Source: Runella rosea
Lineage (GTDB): Bacteria > Bacteroidota > Bacteroidia > Cytophagales > Spirosomataceae
Length of the DNA: 64,000 nt
NCBI RefSeq assembly: GCF_003325355.1
Contig: NZ_CP030850.1
Coordinates: 6,399,001 to 6,463,000, forward strand
Reading direction: 5' to 3'
Under the pieces are notes generated by a model. It worked only from the letters and a program-made list of their open reading frames with translations. It did no database searches and was not told the origin of the DNA. The number at the start of each line of letters is the position of its first letter. Positions within the stretch are counted from its first letter, which is position 1. A program made the position numbers and the translations under genes. Below are positions 62,101 through 64,000 of this stretch, in pieces.

Positions 62101-62554
62101 AAATATCCAATAAACCGTCGCCATTGATATCTACTACACTCACTCCCGTGCCCCAGGTACCGTTGCCAGTTATGCCGGCAGGAGCAGTAACATCCTCAAA
62201 TTTCCAGTTTTTGCGATTGAGGTATAATTTATGAGGAACGGTATTGCCCGAAAAGAACAAATCGGGTAATCCGTCGTTGTCAAAATCTCCCACGCCTACG
62301 CCGTTACCGTTGTAGAGGTATTCGTATTTGAAAATGTGCAAAGAATCGTCTTCCTTGATTTGATTGATGAACCTAACACCCGTTTGGTCTGGACTCAACA
62401 GTTTGAAGAGAGGCTGGGCAGCGGCTGATATACTGGGGTGTTGTTTGTCCTTTTTACCGATGGTTACAAACTTTTCTTTGGGTGCCGTTGGCAGTAAAAT
62501 CTGAAACAGCAATAAAGCGGAGAAACCCAAGGCGCTGTATAAAAGTCGATTCAT
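59150..62554 (-). CDS. Giant secreted FG-GAP/VCBS repeat protein with UnbV domain (CRTAC1-like)
   Basis: An 1134-residue exported protein with a signal anchor at the N-terminus. It contains two beta-propeller halves built of FG-GAP repeats with calcium-binding DxDxDGxxD loops (GVGDFDNDGLPDLF, VSVVDINGDGLLDIYV, AAYADFDDDGDMDMVV, VTAADFDQDGDLDLFVG). Between them lies an ASPIC/UnbV domain (GAKVIVETTAGVQYRELYP, TVYWPNGKRSILPS). Such proteins are cell-surface or periplasmic scaffolds. It is encoded between the heme-copper oxygenase and the haloperoxidase, with gaps of 33 and 9 bases, so it may hold them together; that is inference. Confidence 0.94.
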   Translation of the reverse strand: MNRLLYSALGFSALLLFQILLPTAPKEKFVTIGKKDKQHPSISAAAQPLFKLLSPDQTGVRFINQIKEDDSLHIFKYEYLYNGNGVGVGDFDNDGLPDLFFSGNTVPHKLYLNRKNWKFEDVTAPAGITGNGTWGTGVSVVDINGDGLLDIYVCHSGKFPSERLVNELFINQGVQKGIPVFKESAREYGLDLPGTQSTQAAFFDYDRDGDLDVFVLNHSNHTYNPFLNTRSIRATPDMRFGNRLLKNEKGLFEDVTLQAGIINNPLNFGLGVAIADLNHDGWPDIYSTSDYTEQDCLYLNQQDGTFKESLRQSMAHTSKFSMGVDIADYNNDTRPDVFTLDMLPEDNHRQKMLKGPDEYDQYKLLIDSGYYHQNMRNMLQLNQGVKQNNATPAFSEIGQLAGVSATDWSWAGLFADFDNDGWQDLFVSNGYLRDFTDLDFMKYTVAEAKLDYAARGILDFQTFELVKKMPSNRLLNYVFRNNHDLTFSKKNQEWGITSPSVSTAAAYADFDDDGDMDMVVCNQNEPVHLYQNQVNLNSDKPHFLKVKLKGQDGNAQALGAKVIVETTAGVQYRELYPVRGYQASVEPLLSFGLGTQPSVKSLTVYWPNGKRSILPSPPTDRLIELSQQDATETAAFAMPNRSPIFTETAAKNTLYFHHRENDFIDFKVEVLIPYQLSRLGPALAKADVNSDGLEDIFAGGAVEQSGELWMQRTDGNFQRAAQQPWQKEAVSEDVNALFFDADGDKDADLYVVSGGNEYESGSPEYQDRLYINDGKGLFQRAISTLPTMNDSKMAVTAADFDQDGDLDLFVGGRGKAGFFPMPSVSYLLRNDKGIFTDITDQTAPALRTIGMVQTAVWADLDKDKYPELILAGDWMPLKIFRNKGGRLTDISEESGLTNTEGLWATLLPADVDNDGDLDIIAGNAGLNNQFRASVKEPMSIVAADINDDGVIDPIWCYFIEGKSYPVASRDELLDQVVPLRKKFNRYHLYANATINDIYTNKQLAQAHTVYCRQLASGIFRNNNGKFDFEAFSVEAQFSRISSILYEDVDQDGHKDLLLLGNFHPYRVQMGPCDGSFGQLMKGNGKGLFTPLSPAQTGLWAQGDVRTATIIQTKSGPRKLLLGLNNDQLKIFEFK

Positions 62555-62587
62555 ATCGGTCGTGTTTAATGAAAGAATCCAGCCAGT

Positions 62588-63907
62588 TTATTCCCAAGTT
62601 TTTTTTTCGTCGTCGTCCAGATAAGGCACGTATACCAACAACAGCGTAAGCATTTCCTGATCGCTGCGCATATCGCCCGTCGATAAAATAAGTTTCGGGG
62701 GGTTAAACGGATTGGCGGGGTTTTCGGCGGTATTGTCGTAAGTGCCGTCGATGTTGATGACTGAGCCGCGTCGCAGTACTACTGGCCGGCGATAACGATA
62801 GAGTTCTTGCCACCTGAAATCCCACTTGGGGATGTGTACCAACGGGATGGTATCGCTGGGGGTGGTGGCGTAGGCTTTGAATTCAGCGCCGATTTGGTGC
62901 ATGTGCGGCCATACATACAGCAATGAAATATCCTCGTTTCGGTTGGTCACTTGGAGATGGTGCGTTGATTTGTCATTGGCAAAAATCATCAGCGGAGGGT
63001 CGATGTCCTTCTGACCGATGCCGCCTGAACCCAAGCTGATTACTTTTACGGTGCGTTGGATGGGTTCAGATTTAAAAAAGAAGTTGACTCCGTCGATGCT
63101 TTCGGCGTCTTTGCCCGCAGGGCCAAAGTGAATCGTAAGCAAAATCACGCCTCGCTTGGGCATTCGCCAGCCAACGCCAGCTGGGTATGATTCGTACGAT
63201 GAGCCTGGTATCCAGCCGCCATAATATACCATTTGCTTTTTATACGGAAGCCATTGGTCGTAGTTATATTTCTCGTCGGTACCCAGATTGATTTGTGACA
63301 CCGTAGTATGAATGTCAATGCGTGGGTCTTCAACGGGGTGAACCGCGTAGTTGGCGTGATGAATGATTTTTTTATTGTTGGAAGTAAACTCTACCGCTTC
63401 CACGTTGGCTTCGGCAGGCAGTTCAAAAGGAATCTTGAATACCATAAAGCGCTCTTCGCCATCCCCTTTTTGGAGGTAAGATTGCGCCATCTTGAGTGTC
63501 AAATCAGGCTTGCGGTGGTAAGCGGTACCAGCATCGGTGCGCTCTAAGAGTTTAGTTTCTGCTTCAAGGTTGACTTTTCCTTTGGGCATACCGTCGTCAA
63601 TCCACGACCCAATGGTTTGGATTTGGGACTCGGTAAGTTGGCGTTTGTTGGTAAAATCGGTGTAGTGGTCGTTGGCGTACCAAGGCGGCATGTAGCCGTT
63701 GGTAGTCACTTTTTTGATGAAGTCGGAGCGTTTACTAATGTCATTGTAGGTAATGAGATTAAACGGAGCCGCTTCGCCAGGGCGGTGGCATCCAGCACAG
63801 TGTGCGTGGATAATAGGTTGTACGTCTTGGTAGAAGGTAAATTTTTGGGCAAAAGAAGTAATGCTGATAAGGCAGAAAAAAAATGCCTTACGATAGGATA
63901 CGTTCAT
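62588..63907 (-). CDS. Cytochrome c fused to a type 2 copper monooxygenase (PHM/DBM-like)
   Basis: A 439-residue exported protein; the ATG at 63907 gives the clean signal MNVSYRKAFFFCLISITSFAQ-like peptide, though 63928 is possible. The N-terminal heme-c domain has CAGCH (37-41) and a likely Met ligand in GYMPPW. The C-terminal part has the ligand set of peptidylglycine monooxygenase: HH at 183-184 (IIHHANY) and His260 (LLTIHFG, compare LQVHYG) for one copper, His335 and His337 (WPHMHQIG) plus Met419 (SDQEM) for the other. It should hydroxylate a carbon with O2, taking electrons through its own heme. It is the first gene of the operon with the FG-GAP protein and haloperoxidase. Confidence 0.9.
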   Translation of the reverse strand: MNVSYRKAFFFCLISITSFAQKFTFYQDVQPIIHAHCAGCHRPGEAAPFNLITYNDISKRSDFIKKVTTNGYMPPWYANDHYTDFTNKRQLTESQIQTIGSWIDDGMPKGKVNLEAETKLLERTDAGTAYHRKPDLTLKMAQSYLQKGDGEERFMVFKIPFELPAEANVEAVEFTSNNKKIIHHANYAVHPVEDPRIDIHTTVSQINLGTDEKYNYDQWLPYKKQMVYYGGWIPGSSYESYPAGVGWRMPKRGVILLTIHFGPAGKDAESIDGVNFFFKSEPIQRTVKVISLGSGGIGQKDIDPPLMIFANDKSTHHLQVTNRNEDISLLYVWPHMHQIGAEFKAYATTPSDTIPLVHIPKWDFRWQELYRYRRPVVLRRGSVINIDGTYDNTAENPANPFNPPKLILSTGDMRSDQEMLTLLLVYVPYLDDDEKKTWE

Positions 63908-63960
63908 TTTCGGTTTCCCCAATCGCATGGTAAAAGTGGTATTTGGTAGTATGAGATACA

Positions 63961-63968
63961 CAAAAGTA
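63961..63968 (-). promoter_or_regulatory. -7 promoter element for the copper monooxygenase operon
   Basis: On the minus strand TACTTTTG (63968-63961) fits TAnnTTTG and lies 53 bases before the chosen start codon. Confidence 0.5.
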
Positions 63969-64000
63969 CGATAAATGAAAGAAAAAAATTCCGAGATAAA

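Overview
The window looks like chromosomal DNA of a Bacteroidota member, most likely a Cytophagales organism of the Spirosomataceae (Runella/Spirosoma/Dyadobacter type). The support is a SusC/SusD pair driven by an ECF sigma/FecR-type anti-sigma cascade, three further large beta-barrel receptors, a type IX secretion sorting domain on one secreted protein, many lipoproteins, and TAnnTTTG-like -7 promoter elements instead of sigma70 boxes. No rRNA, tRNA, insertion sequence, phage or CRISPR array was found. The genus is inference.

Layout. 1-3.9 kb: the 3' end of a PQQ dehydrogenase with an embedded cytochrome c, an aquaglyceroporin, a secreted unknown and a TPR lipoprotein, closed by a GC-rich repeat block. 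3.9-15.3 kb: a carbohydrate locus with a divergent MFS transporter and Gfo/Idh/MocA dehydrogenase, then sigma, FecR, SusC, SusD and a TIM-barrel sugar isomerase. 15.4-22.5 kb: a two-heme cytochrome, a Tat-exported phospholipase C, a serine-less alpha/beta hydrolase, a DinB protein, MltG and a thioesterase. 22.9-31.1 kb: an uncharacterised envelope cluster of two tandem DUF4331 proteins, a TPR lipoprotein, a small exported protein and a His-rich-plug TonB receptor. 31.2-36.9 kb: YihY-type membrane protein, glycosyltransferase, YciO/Sua5 protein, DUF58 protein, a 17-bp minisatellite and an alpha/beta hydrolase.

36.9-50.1 kb is an accessory and decaying region: an AT-rich orphan, a PIN toxin-antitoxin pair, a 16-codon relic of a gamma-glutamyltransferase next to an intact one, a CPA1 antiporter, an orphan, a Fic enzyme behind a nested palindrome, a DsbA-like protein divergent from an HxlR regulator, a truncated AraC gene, a beta-barrel receptor, a DUF1349 protein, a Kunitz-type inhibitor lipoprotein, and a deletion scar joining the start of a Crp/Fnr gene to the end of a membrane-protein gene. 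50.2-56.2 kb: aldose epimerase, HD hydrolase, GNAT acetyltransferase, and the TesA-type esterase divergent from its YbbA/YbbP-type ABC transporter.

56.3-63.9 kb, all on the minus strand: a heme-c/type 2 copper monooxygenase with a complete set of predicted copper ligands, a giant FG-GAP/UnbV protein, a vanadium-dependent haloperoxidase with all vanadate ligands, and a TlpA-like thioredoxin. The first three are tightly spaced and probably form one exported oxidative operon. This operon, the DUF4331 cluster and the bacterial Kunitz lipoprotein are the most promising candidates for new biology.
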